The notes under the pieces are model-generated. The model was not told where the DNA came from. It worked only from the letters and a program-made list of their open reading frames with translations, and did not search any database. A program made the position numbers and the translations under genes. A DNA stretch of 64,000 nucleotides, from assembly GCA_012932865.1 (NCBI GenBank), contig SAXG01000009.1:1163163-1227162 (forward strand). Reading direction: 5' to 3'. Positions 45,030-55,004 of the stretch are shown here, in pieces (position 1 is the first letter of the stretch; every line of letters begins with the position of its first letter). This DNA comes from Amylostereum areolatum (lineage: Eukaryota > Basidiomycota > Agaricomycetes > Russulales > Stereaceae).

Positions 45030-46625
45030 TCAGTTCAAATCCACTTCTTCCACGCCAAGAAGGTGCCATGCAACCTCTGCAAAACCTTTCAGCTCGTATA
45101 TGAGCTTAATCGGACGTTTCAAGCATTGGTCGATGATAACGAGGAGGGGCCGCCCCGCGACGTGACGAGCCTTGACCACCGCAGCAAGCAGGGCTTGAGG
45201 TTCGGACCACCCCTCTAGCTCCTCGTCGCAATCCTCGACCTCATCGGCGGGGATGATAAGTTTCTTCAGAGAAGGGAAGAGGTAGGTGCCTTCGGAGGGG
45301 GGTACTGAAGGAATGGTTCGTGATAGGATGTGTAGTGAAACCATTTTTGGCAGCAGTCGGAACGTTTCAACTGCGTGCATTGAAGATAGGGTTGCCTCCC
45401 ATTCGGAAGGTGGGATGCAGTTGGTGCGAATCCCCAACGTGAGCGTGGTGACATTGCCGAGGGGGATGCAGGGGATGGATAACATGAAGGAGGATTGTAT
45501 GTCTTGAATTTGTAACAAGTTGTTGGTGAAATTAGGGTTATAATATACCCACGAATGCCACGACAAGCAAGCTGGAAGCGGGTTACTGCCGTCACAATTT
45601 TCCAGCATGTCTTCGTGCCAGCAATGGATGTTTAACTCCGACGCCTGGGATAGGCAGACTGTGGCGCTGCGAAATGGGCCTTGCGCCTCTAGCTGACAGA
45701 TGAATGCCTTGAGAAGAGATGTGAATTCTATAAAAAGGTCGACATCTGTTGTGGCGCGGCGGGGTTCGATCCCCGATATGATCTGGATATGCTCCAAGGA
45801 CGGCGCCTTCACATACTTGAAGAAATGGAGCGCGGCTGACAGGGACTCCCGATCCCGTAACAATACACGTAACACCCTCAAGCGGGAAAGGGTGACAGTC
45901 TGAAGATGCGCCAGTCGTTCGCCAAGGGGAATTGCTCTTTTCGACAATGACCACTCGAGAATGAGGAGGTTTGGAACCATCTGCAATTCCCGTAAAGAAG
46001 AAGTAATGGATTTGCCGTCAGAGGTGTCGTGAAGTTCCTCCAAGTGTGTGGATAGCAAGGTTGAAGATAGCTCAACTCGAACACGTTTGCCAACGCGGAG
46101 TATGCGCAGACGAGGGCTTTGACTGAAGAATAGGTTGTCCGGGATACGAATGCGTGGTTGGGGCGCAAACTGAGCAGCGTTTATGCGCCATAAGCTGTCG
46201 TAGTTGATTTCGAGTGTCTCCAATTGTGGGGCAGGTCTTGTCATTAATACGTGCAAACTAGGAGCCTCCGAGAATTGGATATGGAGTTCTCGAACACGCC
46301 TTAGATGTTGGAAAATGGATGGCGAGAGGCCACTTCCTTGTTGGGGGGAGCTGTAGTTCCAGTGAAGGCGAAGAGGGAGTGTAAGGGAATGTTCGAGATG
46401 TAGGAACTGCCACTCGCGCGGAACTCGGTTGGTTATGACACACCAGAGAGTGGGATCGTTTCTGGCGATGGAACGCCAAAACTTGCAGACATGCATGATC
46501 TGTCGGAGCCAAGAGGTGCGACGATCGGTGGCATCTTCAACGCTGTCCGTACGCCGAATGGCAAACATCTTCAAGAGGATTTCGACCGGTAAGTTGTTGA
46601 TGGGAGGAGCTACATTGTCGCTCAT
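45030..46625 (-). CDS. F-box protein with leucine-rich-repeat-like body (copy 2)
   Basis: Paralogue of the F-box gene at 32439-34013, same strand and also single-exon. The ATG at 46625 (MSDNVAPPINNLPVEILLKM) matches the other copy's start. The F-box continues MFAIRRTDSV then RQIMHVCKFWRSIARNDPTL followed by WCVITNRVPREWQFLHLEHS, closely echoing NHRVPPAWVPFYLKHSLSAS in copy 1. LRR-like strands: LETLEINYDSL, LRILRVGKRV, LLILEWSLSKR, LRVLRVLLRD. The C-terminal block LIIPADEVEDCDEELEGWSE corresponds to LVIHADAVEDRDEHLEEPSE in copy 1. Likely an SCF substrate adaptor; target unknown. The frame is intact. Confidence 0.8.
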   Translation of the reverse strand: MSDNVAPPINNLPVEILLKMFAIRRTDSVEDATDRRTSWLRQIMHVCKFWRSIARNDPTLWCVITNRVPREWQFLHLEHSLTLPLRLHWNYSSPQQGSGLSPSIFQHLRRVRELHIQFSEAPSLHVLMTRPAPQLETLEINYDSLWRINAAQFAPQPRIRIPDNLFFSQSPRLRILRVGKRVRVELSSTLLSTHLEELHDTSDGKSITSSLRELQMVPNLLILEWSLSKRAIPLGERLAHLQTVTLSRLRVLRVLLRDRESLSAALHFFKYVKAPSLEHIQIISGIEPRRATTDVDLFIEFTSLLKAFICQLEAQGPFRSATVCLSQASELNIHCWHEDMLENCDGSNPLPACLSWHSWVYYNPNFTNNLLQIQDIQSSFMLSIPCIPLGNVTTLTLGIRTNCIPPSEWEATLSSMHAVETFRLLPKMVSLHILSRTIPSVPPSEGTYLFPSLKKLIIPADEVEDCDEELEGWSEPQALLAAVVKARHVAGRPLLVIIDQCLKRPIKLIYELKGFAEVAWHLLGVEEVDLN

Positions 46626-47007
46626 GTTGTTCTGCGGTGGAACCGAGTTCAAGAACCGTCCTGGTAAGATGGTGGGTACTTACGACGTAGTCGCCGTGGA
46701 AAGAACCACTCGGTAGAAAGAAACGGGAATCCTGAATGTGTGCAATGTCGATAGTAGCTGGACGCTGATCAGTGATCGGCCCGTGAGACAGCATGGCGGG
46801 TGAGCACCCCACTGACACCTCCATCGAGACATCGCCAAGAACTCACTTCGAGGTCTTCGTCCTGTGTGGATTATTCCGAATGTTTGGTCTATTGATGGTC
46901 AGCGGCCTACAACGGTGTGGTGTGCGGCGTCGCCGAATGACACAACGGCAACACAAAGGTAGCAAGAAGACGTGGGAGGAGGATAAGCCAGCGAGCCAAT
47001 CAGACGC
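46626..47007. other. intergenic, promoter of F-box copy 2
   Basis: Upstream region of the F-box gene. No other gene, repeat or clear box seen. Confidence 0.4.
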
Positions 47008-47286
47008 TCAAGATGGGGCGGTCGCGTCAAGCAGCGGGCCGAGCCGGTCCGCCGCTTCATTTATAACCTCCCCACGAAGGCGAACATTTTCTTCTTTGAA
47101 CAAAACAATGGGGACACAAAGTTCGTGCTCGGTCAGCTCCCAGCCTCCGCGTCCGCGTTCCAGTCCCCTAGATAGACCCAGCGCGTTGTTAAAGGATGAC
47201 GCGGGGTCCATCTGGAGTGCGCTTTCTTTCTGATCTTGACCAGGTTTTTTTTCGTCCTGGAGGCGTCGCTTCGGCTGGCTGCTCAT
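47008..47286 (-). CDS. small hypothetical protein
   Basis: A 92-codon frame from MSSQPKRRLQDEKKPGQDQK at 47286 to LLDATAPS. It is hydrophilic and has SSFNNALGLSRGL and CVPIVLFKEENVRLRGEVIN, the latter with amphipathic helix character. No signal peptide, membrane span or known motif. It could be the 3' exon of a longer gene starting upstream (frames continue to 47337 and beyond). Support is only open-frame length and composition. Confidence 0.3.
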   Translation of the reverse strand: MSSQPKRRLQDEKKPGQDQKESALQMDPASSFNNALGLSRGLERGRGGWELTEHELCVPIVLFKEENVRLRGEVINEAADRLGPLLDATAPS

Positions 47287-47676
47287 GATCGGCGAAGGGC
47301 CTGTAGGATGGCTGCGTACGTCTAGATGGACCGACATACAGTATGTAGTACTTTACCGGATAGACGGTGTATCGTGTTGTCGCCTGTGTTCTAGTCAATC
47401 GACTTGTGGATCCATCTTCATTCGGGTGAATCAGATACCGAGGGCAATCGAAGGTGTGGCGCGTGTGACTCGGACTGCACTCTCCGAAGCTGGAACCGTA
47501 ACGTTGGCTTGGCCTGGCGTCTCCAGACTCCAGTAGTCCCAACAGCAAACTACGACTCGCAAACATTTGCACCCTCAAACACTCCAGGACACCATACAAA
47601 TCGCCGTCAAGCACATCACCCTCGTTCCGGAAAGCGGTAAGTAAAAACAAAATCCCCCGCGGTACCAGGCCGTCCA
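47287..47676. other. intergenic spacer
   Basis: Between the small frame and the 3' end of the BRO1-family gene. Nothing further recognised. Confidence 0.35.
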
Positions 47677-50600
47677 TCACTTCCTCCTCGTCTTCTTCTC
47701 CGATCGTGCAGACGGCGGAGCAGGCATATCTACCGTCTGCCATTGGTCCGAGTCGGGCGGCGGCAGGTCGAGCGCTATCTTCCTCGGAGCGCGCACGGCC
47801 GGGGTCTGTGGCGGCGTCTGGCGCGACGCTTGGGGCTTCGCGGCCGGTGACTGAGGTGGGGACGATGGTGCGGGTCTAGGCGGGCTATCGTGCTGTAAGG
47901 ACATGGACCGCATGGACCGCGAGAGGGTACTGCATGGTGTCGGGTTTCCCATGAAATCATCAGCGGCTGACCGGAACGACCTCGAGGCAGGACTCACACC
48001 AGCTCGTCACGGCGGAGCGCGACCCAATCTTTGCACGTTTGTTTGAAGCGCATGAGGATCGCCGCGAGGTCGTTGTAGAACTGGGGTGGCGATCAGGATT
48101 CAGTGCACCGCGTCAAGATGGGCCGGTGAGATCCACGGACCTGCAGACCCTCGTCGAGGTGGCGCATGATGTCCTTGTATTTGTGATACGCCAGGTCGAG
48201 CGATTGGAGGGCGTGTTCGCGTTCTTTCACCGACTCGTCCTCCCGACGGGACGCCAAAAATTCCTGCATCCGGGCCTAAACAGCGGGTCAGCGTCCCGCC
48301 GAGCCAGCGGCGTAGCCTGACGCACTTTCACCGCCTCTAGTATCTCGTCTTGCTTGACGCCACCCTGCGCGACGTCGTTCCGGAATTTGTCGTACTTGGC
48401 CAGCTCGTCTTCGAGCACGTCCTCGAACATGGAGGGTTGGACTTCGGCCCAGCGCTCGACCCCCGCCGCTGCTTTCAGGATGCGTGGATGGATGTCGTCC
48501 GCTTCTTTGCGACGATTCGCCCTCCTGACGAGATCTTCGCGTTCGCGCGCCAAATCGTCGAGTTCCTCCAGGTGCACGCGCAACGCGCGGGCGTGAGTTT
48601 GTGCGGCGGTCGTCCCTGACGCTTTCCTTGAGCCTGGCGCGGGCATGGTCGACGAAGGTACGGAAGCTTCCAGCACGGCCTGGAGGGGAAGCATGGCTGA
48701 TGCATCAGACGTGAAGATGACAACACGATTGCCTCCGGTGAGCCTACCTCATCCCAGGTCAGCTCCACGATATGTGGTTCCCAATCTTCCCATCGTTTCC
48801 GAACCACGCCGTCACTTTCAGCGGCCTGCTCCAGGATGCTCCTATATCGCGCCGCCTTGTTGGTGAGCTCTTCGTTGGCCTCGTGTGATGGCTGCCGTTG
48901 CACAGGTGCGTCCGCCCGCCGCTGTTTCTCGTCTTCTGACGCCTCCTGATCCAGTATGTCCAACGCCTGCCCCCACCAGAATCAGAACGCTGCAAATGAA
49001 GAGGTGCACAGAAGCCGAAGCTGGTGACTTACATCGTCGAGAATCTGCGCCGCACGCCGGGCCAGCATCTGAACGTCTTCGATGGATTTTTCGACGCGCT
49101 GCGGGCCGCTGTCCGTTCGCACCTCTTCGGCTTTGCGGAGAAGGCTGGGGGGCAGACCGATCGGCTTGTCAAGAGCCTCGACGACGCCGGGGAGACTGAG
49201 GTCCCGTAACGTTCTACACAGAGTTCGAAACCACGGACTACGAGACAGGAAAAATGCACCTACCGGAGCCGCTTGTCGTCGAGCTCGCGCGCGAGGTCCT
49301 CGATTTCCTCCTTGACGAACGTCTGACGTCGATCATTGTAGATTTCTGCCAGTCATGGGGTCAGCGTGACTCGATGCGCTCCCGAAGGGGATGCTCATGT
49401 ACCTATCGCGGTCCTCGCGCCCCAGCTGAGAAGCTCAGAAAACAGGACGGGTTGATCCCCGACGGCGGCCTTAGGGTCTTGCAGCGTGGGCGGAACGACC
49501 TGCCGGACCATGGAAGTGGGAGGGATGATGGGAAGTGTGGAGGTGGACGGCACGTCATGGTGATAAATCAGGTCGTTGTCCCGTTCAGCACGCTTGAGGT
49601 TCTTCTCTACAATGTCCAGAAGGGACTGAGCAGAGTGCGAGTTAGGAGCTAGAGCGGCAAAAGCGCGAAGATGCCTACCTTTACGTCTTCTCGGACAGCT
49701 GCCGCCACACCCTCACCGGCACGACGAGCAACGTCGTAACCTTTCTTGGCCGTTTGTTGGGCAGCGATGAGACGTGCCAGTTCGAAACCATAACTGACAT
49801 CATCGTGAGCATTTGGGATGGGGCAAAAAAAATGAGACAGCGGGTACTAACTTGTTACGTTCGACGTCGTCAACGCTCTTGCGGTACTGGGAGGCGGCGT
49901 CAAAATGCATCTGCTTCACCTCGACGTGGGCTAGCCACCCCTAGACGCGGGAGGTTAGGGTCGTGTTCGGGTCCGCGACGAGGAAAACGGAGGCACGAAC
50001 AGACGGAAAGGCGTATCGAACCCCAGCCGGCGCCTCACGCACTGTGGAAAGGGCGAGGCCATAATAGGAAGAAACCTGGAGAAGAGGGGGTCAGCGGCGT
50101 GAAATCAATGGAAAGAGAAGGGGGAGAACACACCTGAGCGGCAAGTTTGGCGATCACGCCGTTCGTGCGGTGATCTGCAGGGGTTATGGGACCGCCGATG
50201 CGTGTTTATCGGAGAGACATACCCAACACGGCGCGCTGCCAGACGCATTCTTGGGCCTGAGCGAGCATGAGCCATTCGAGCGTTTTGAGGAAGGCGGCGG
50301 AAAGGTCCGGGGAACACTCCTCCACGAGAGTCGACAGGAGCTTTGGAAGTGCGGTGTCTGATAGATAGGAAAGGGAGCCGGCTGCGTACTAGAACGACGA
50401 TGGGTGAATGAAGGGCGCCGACGCCCTTTGACGGGCGAGCTAACCTGGTAGTACGCGCTGGCCTGTTTTACGCCCTCAGGTTTTGACCGATCTTCCATGG
50501 CGGCGAGTTGGGAGTAGCGAGCGGCGAGGTTGAACAGAATGGAACATCGTTCGTAGTGCAGATTGGAGAGGGTGACGGGGCTGTTGGTGGGTGCGAACAC

Positions 50601-50974
50601 GGGATCGAAGGAAACCTGAAGACCGATCTGGGGCAATGTGGGTGGACAGAAAGGCGAGTCGAGACGCGTATGTGGCTCACATCGGGGGGAAACTTGGTAA
50701 GGATGAAGACGAGCTGGGCATGGTAGCTGCGAGAGAATGAGAGTTGGGAGCGTGGGGTCGACATCGCTGACACGCACCTGAGGATTGCGGTAAGGGAATC
50801 CAGGTGAACGATGGCACTGGTAGCAGATGCGCGTAGGGAGATCCAGCGCCTAACGTCTGCCTTGAACGCGTCTGGGTGGGTGTCTGTGTGGTGTGCGTGG
50901 ATGTGGGAGGCGACGGCGTCGGATATGGGAATCACGTATGATTTCTTGGAGGGGATAGCGAGTTGATTTGGCAT
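47677..50974 (-). CDS. rim20: BRO1/ALIX-family ESCRT-associated protein (Rim20/PalA-like)
   Basis: Scaffold that binds ESCRT-III (Snf7) and, in the Rim20/PalA branch, YPx[L/I] motifs of the pH-response factor Rim101/PacC. Start MPNQLAIPSKKSYVIPISDA at 50974. The BRO1 domain (about residues 1-370) has TNSPVTLSNLHYERCSILFN, LAARYSQLAAMEDRSKPEGV, LSAAFLKTLEWLMLAQAQEC and ASQYRKSVDDVERNKYGFEL. A V-domain-like pair of long helices follows (TFVKEEIEDLARELDDKRLR; RRAAQILDDALDILDQEASE; EELDDLAREREDLVRRANRR). The tail is Pro-rich (PAPSSPPQSPAAKPQASRQT) and ends ARSEKKTRRK at 47677. About ten short introns. The alternative is the endosomal Bro1; the short Pro-rich tail and the missing Doa4-type motif favour Rim20 only weakly. 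Confidence 0.8.
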
Positions 50975-51843
50975 GGTCGAGAGCAAGAGAACGGATCAGG
51001 AATTGGACCGATGTCGTCAAGTGTCGTAAGAGACGGCGGTGGGTTGGAGGAGGGCCGTCCGGAGGCGATGAGATTGAGCAGAGGTCTGAGAAGTGCACTC
51101 GACTTGGAGAGCCACCGACGCGAGATCACGAGATCGTTCACTCGAGAACAATCCTATTTGGCTTCAAGCCACAACCAACGTTTGCAGATGCGAAGATCGC
51201 GAGCGGACGAAGGGGACGGGTGTATAATATTGAGAACAGAAGACTCTGAAGAGCGCGAACCGCCGCGTGGGCGAGCGCTCGCCGGGGTCGCCGCCGCCGC
51301 TGAGCGAACGGCGATGGATCGTCTTGTACATATCCGCCACCTGGCCTTTGCCTGGCCTCCGCCATCTCCTCCGGCCCCTCCAAACCCTTGCTCGCCATTT
51401 TTATCTCCTCTTCACAGAACCCCAGCGACCTCCGGCGCCCCGCTATCCACGCTCTCTTCTGGATTTCTTCCGCTCGGCTTCCTCCCTATCTCGCGCGCTC
51501 TGGCTTCTGCTCGCTCGACAATGTCCATCGCGTTCGCGCACGCGCTCGGCGCCCAGCTTGGCAAAGGAGGACCCTGTGCCGATGGTATAACAGAAGAGAC
51601 ACACATAAGCTCGCGATGATCGAGGCGCATACATACGCCGATCTCGAGCACTCTCACGCACACCGAACCAAGGGACGAACGGGAAAGGCACTGCAACGGA
51701 GAGAGGACTCGTGCGAAGGCTTCTTGCCAGTCATTTCCTTACGGCATCCTTCTCTTCTAGAGCCAAATCCGGCCCTCCTCTCGAGACTATAACTACCTCC
51801 TCTCTCGCCTTCGTCCTCTTCCTCTCCTCCTGCTTTCCCGCCA
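50975..51843. other. divergent intergenic region
   Basis: Lies between divergent start codons of the BRO1-family gene and the small orphan gene. Open frames in it (50963-51619, 51388-51792) have no motif. It presumably holds both promoters. Confidence 0.4.
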
Positions 51844-52544
51844 TTGGCCATGTATTCCGATCCTCCTCCTCCCCTCGCTCAAGCCAACCCCAACTACCCT
51901 TCCCCCGCCTTCGGTCCACGCAACGACCAGCCCTATCACGCTCCCTATCCTCCTCAAAATCAATATCCGCAACAGGTGAGCGGTCCCCGTCCCGCCCACA
52001 CTTCCCGATCCTCACCGCGCGCACCCCACCCCACCTAGTCGGCCATGCCCCCGCCCGCCTACTCCTCCTCCTACTACCCCACCAACCAGAACCAGGCGCC
52101 CTTGTCCGTCGCCCCCCAGCAGCAGCTATCAAGCTCCATCCGCGCCTACGCCAGCGACTTCGTAAGTCGCCGTGCTTCCGATACCGGCCGATAGCACTTT
52201 GACCGACCGCCTCTCGTCTCGCCTCCCCCCCCCCCCCCCCCCAGATCTGCGTCAGTCTCTGGTTCCCCAGTCACTCGCAAAGCCCGCTCTGATCCACCCT
52301 TCTCTCCTCCAGAACCAGCACGTCACCGTGTGCATCTCGGGGAACGTATGGGTTATTGGAGTCATCGTCGGCGCGCTCGAGTTCTGCCACAAGGTCTCCC
52401 CCTCTTCCCGATCCTTATGCACGACGCTGACCGGATCGTCCCACCCAGTTGATGGGCTGCATGTACCGGGTCGAGTACGTCTCCCCGCAGACAGGCAAGA
52501 CCGTACGGGGCGAATTTCCGCCCTCCCATTTGCGCCCCGCATGA
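51844..52544 (+). CDS. small orphan protein, Pro/Gln-rich N-terminus
   Basis: Four exons. MAMYSDPPPPLAQANPNYPS starts at 51844 (an inner ATG at 51850 is equally possible), followed by a Pro/Tyr/Gln-rich segment: SAMPPPAYSSSYYPTNQNQA, VAPQQQLSSSIRAYASDF. An intron of about 155 bp contains an 18-base C tract (52225-52242). The compact C-terminal part is NQHVTVCISGNVWVIGVIVG then ALEFCHK, spliced to LMGCMYRVEYVSPQTGKTVR and GEFPPSHLRPA with TGA at 52542-52544. The last segment looks like a small beta-barrel (chromo/Tudor/SH3-like), but I cannot assign a family. The splice frames fit cleanly, which is the main support. Confidence 0.55.
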
Positions 52545-52640
52545 GCCAACAGCGCTACGCCCACCCCTCCACAACACTCGTCCCACCATTTGTATGTCTG
52601 CTATATGTATATCATTCGCCACCGCCACCGCTTGTCATTA

Positions 52641-54640
52641 CTATGTCCCTGCCTGTCTGCTTAGCTGTTGTACTTGCGTTTGATCGCCCCTCCTCACGTT
52701 TATTGTTGTCTGAATGCGTTCGACGCGGTGTACACTCTCCCCTCTCCCGTTCCCTACTTTAGCTTCTGTAGTATAATTGACATCTCCATTTACGATAGCC
52801 CGTGGTGCATCCTTTTCTGAAATGACGGTGAGAAGGAGAGGTACGCCCTGAGGGCGCTTGCGCCGTAGAAGAACTTCCACAGGGGGCACGGGCGGCTTTC
52901 TGGGGAACGTTATGACTGCCCTTGTTGTGGGGAACTGTGTACCATCGGTAAGATGGACAAGACCGAAGGTGTTCTCCGCCCGTTTCCGCCCCAGGGACCT
53001 CGACGATGCGACAACCCGACGGGCGGGTGCCTATCCGAAGTACGATGAAATCCATTTCCTTCCATTGAGATATGCGCAGCGTATGTGGGGAAGCCCGCGT
53101 GCCGTGGGTTGCTTCAGACTGTATTTCAAAGCGTGGAGAACAAGAAGAAACGTGGGGTGGTCGCGTGCAGGCTACAGTGATTAGAAGGCGAGAGCGGTCT
53201 GCGGCGTGACGCCTCGTTAGAAGATGGCAGGTGCGTTCGGGCCCTTGATATAACTAATCGTGAGGATGAACGGAGTTTTCGGAAATGAGGTGTGCGATCG
53301 CGGTGACGCCTTCTTGTGCAGGACATTCGCAAGGATGGGGCGCGTGCGAGTTCGCGGCGGACGGCGGGCGGTCAGCCTCGGCGAGGACTTGACTGTAATG
53401 GCGTAGTGCGTATGATAGACGCTTGTTCCCATATCGCGCACCGTCGGCTTGACGTTATTTGAACGCCCATCGCTCGTTCGAGCTCGCCCAACCACGAGCG
53501 AAAATAAACGAACGTGGGCAAGACGTGGGTGAGATGAAGGCGTCGAGATTAAGGACCGGGAAACGAGGGTTGTGGCCCGCGTGGATGACTTCGAGCCCCG
53601 AGACCATGATCGTATAAGCTTGATACAAACTATCCACGGAGGTGCGTGAGGCGCATCTGCACGTCAGCGTGCACTGGTCAGCCCGACGTTCGCAGAAGCA
53701 AGGTCCATGGTTAGTGCGTAAGTACACGACACGAGGCGAGAAACGGTGACCACGAGAGAAAACTGACGGCGAAAGATCTTGTTGTTTTGCGTGCCGGTTA
53801 GAACGGCCGGCTGCGGCTGGAAATGAAACAAAGATCGAGATGCCCACCTTTGGATAATGGTGTCCGAGGGTGTGGACTTCGCGTATCAATTGTGAGCGTA
53901 GTACGCAGTTGACAAGGCCGCCCGGCCAGCTAGAAGCAAAGCGATGGATGACCATTGACCAAGTAGGGTCGTGTGCGCTGGCATGGGCAAGGGTGTATTT
54001 GAAACATTATTGGAAAGGCGGGCATTTGGGTGAACGGTCGTCGGTTCCGGAAAGATCTCGTTTGGGTGGAGATTTGCAGGGTCGGTCGGGGAGACGCCCT
54101 GGTCCGAACGACGGTCTGAGGAAATTGGAGGAAATTCTGGTAGAAAAGCGGAGATGAATGGGCCAAGGTGTCCAAACCTCTCGACTGCCGTGACGCTTGC
54201 GGGTACGACGTAAGCGTCCCAAACCAAGATGGCCGTTTGAATCTGTAAGCACAGGCGCGGAGCCGCCAATTAGCTATAGTCAATGCGAGTGAGCTTCGGA
54301 TACTTCCAGGCAACTGTCGGATCTGTGTGTACCAGGAGACAGAGAGAGAGACACGCCACAGAGATTGCCTTGAATTGAATTGATGGGCGCCTTGAGAGAC
54401 ACGAGTCTGTTTGGACCCGAAATATGCCTACATGCATAGTGAGGCGGCTACGAATGGAATGGTCGATACGTGTGGTTTGCGGAACGCGACGATGCCGCCG
54501 TTTGATATTGACGTGTGGACGACGTAGACAATGAAGACGAATAAATGCAAGAGCACGTAGTGCCCCGTGTAGAGAGACGGGTGGTGTGGTCGCCCGTAGC
54601 GCAAAGACGAGTAGAGTGGGAGTGATGGTAGCGGTGTGGC
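52641..54640 (-). CDS. unresolved intron-rich gene candidate
   Basis: Several coding-like segments occur on this strand, but I cannot join them with confidence. From 5' to 3' they are: a hydrophobic segment HYVLLHLFVFIVYVVHTSIS followed by NGGIVAFRKPHVSTIPF (about 54435-54560); IQTAILVWDAYVVPASVTAV (about 54180-54245); WSMVIHRFASSWPGGLVNCV, then REVHTLGHHYPK (about 53850-53960); SVDSLYQAYTIMVSGLEVIH and NPRFPVLNLDAFIS (about 53530-53650); and LVHLTDGTQFPTTRAVITFP with PVEVLLRRKRPQGVPLLLTV, stopping at 52641. They could be one membrane-protein gene or two genes. No family is recognised; boundaries are guesses. Confidence 0.25.
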
Positions 54641-55004
54641 GACTTGTCGAGGAGAGCGAGTAGGATGAGTTCCCGCAAAAGGGCAAAAGGCACAGCCACC
54701 CGGTTGCTCTGGCAGGTTGGCCAGGCCGGAAAGAGTGTGCACTTGGTTGTCCTCAATCTCATCTCCCGTCTCCCGCCCTCCGCCCTCCGCCCCCTCCGCC
54801 TTCCGCCCTCCCGCCGCCCTCTCCCTCCCTTTCCTCCCCCCAAACACGCCCCCAGGCATATACATCCATCTTTGAAGGCGCTGGCGTCGCTTTCTTCTTC
54901 ACGTCCTTCTTCCAACATCCTCCCACAACCGGCGTGCTTTCACCGATCATCCCACTCTCACATCCCCTCTTCCTCCTCCATCCCGCCTCTCCCCCTTCTT
55001 CGTC

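Noticed and set aside
45761..45774. tRNA-like T-arm GGGGTTCGATCCCC
   Set aside because: No A-box, acceptor stem or anticodon arm lies upstream, and it is within the intact F-box coding frame of the other strand.
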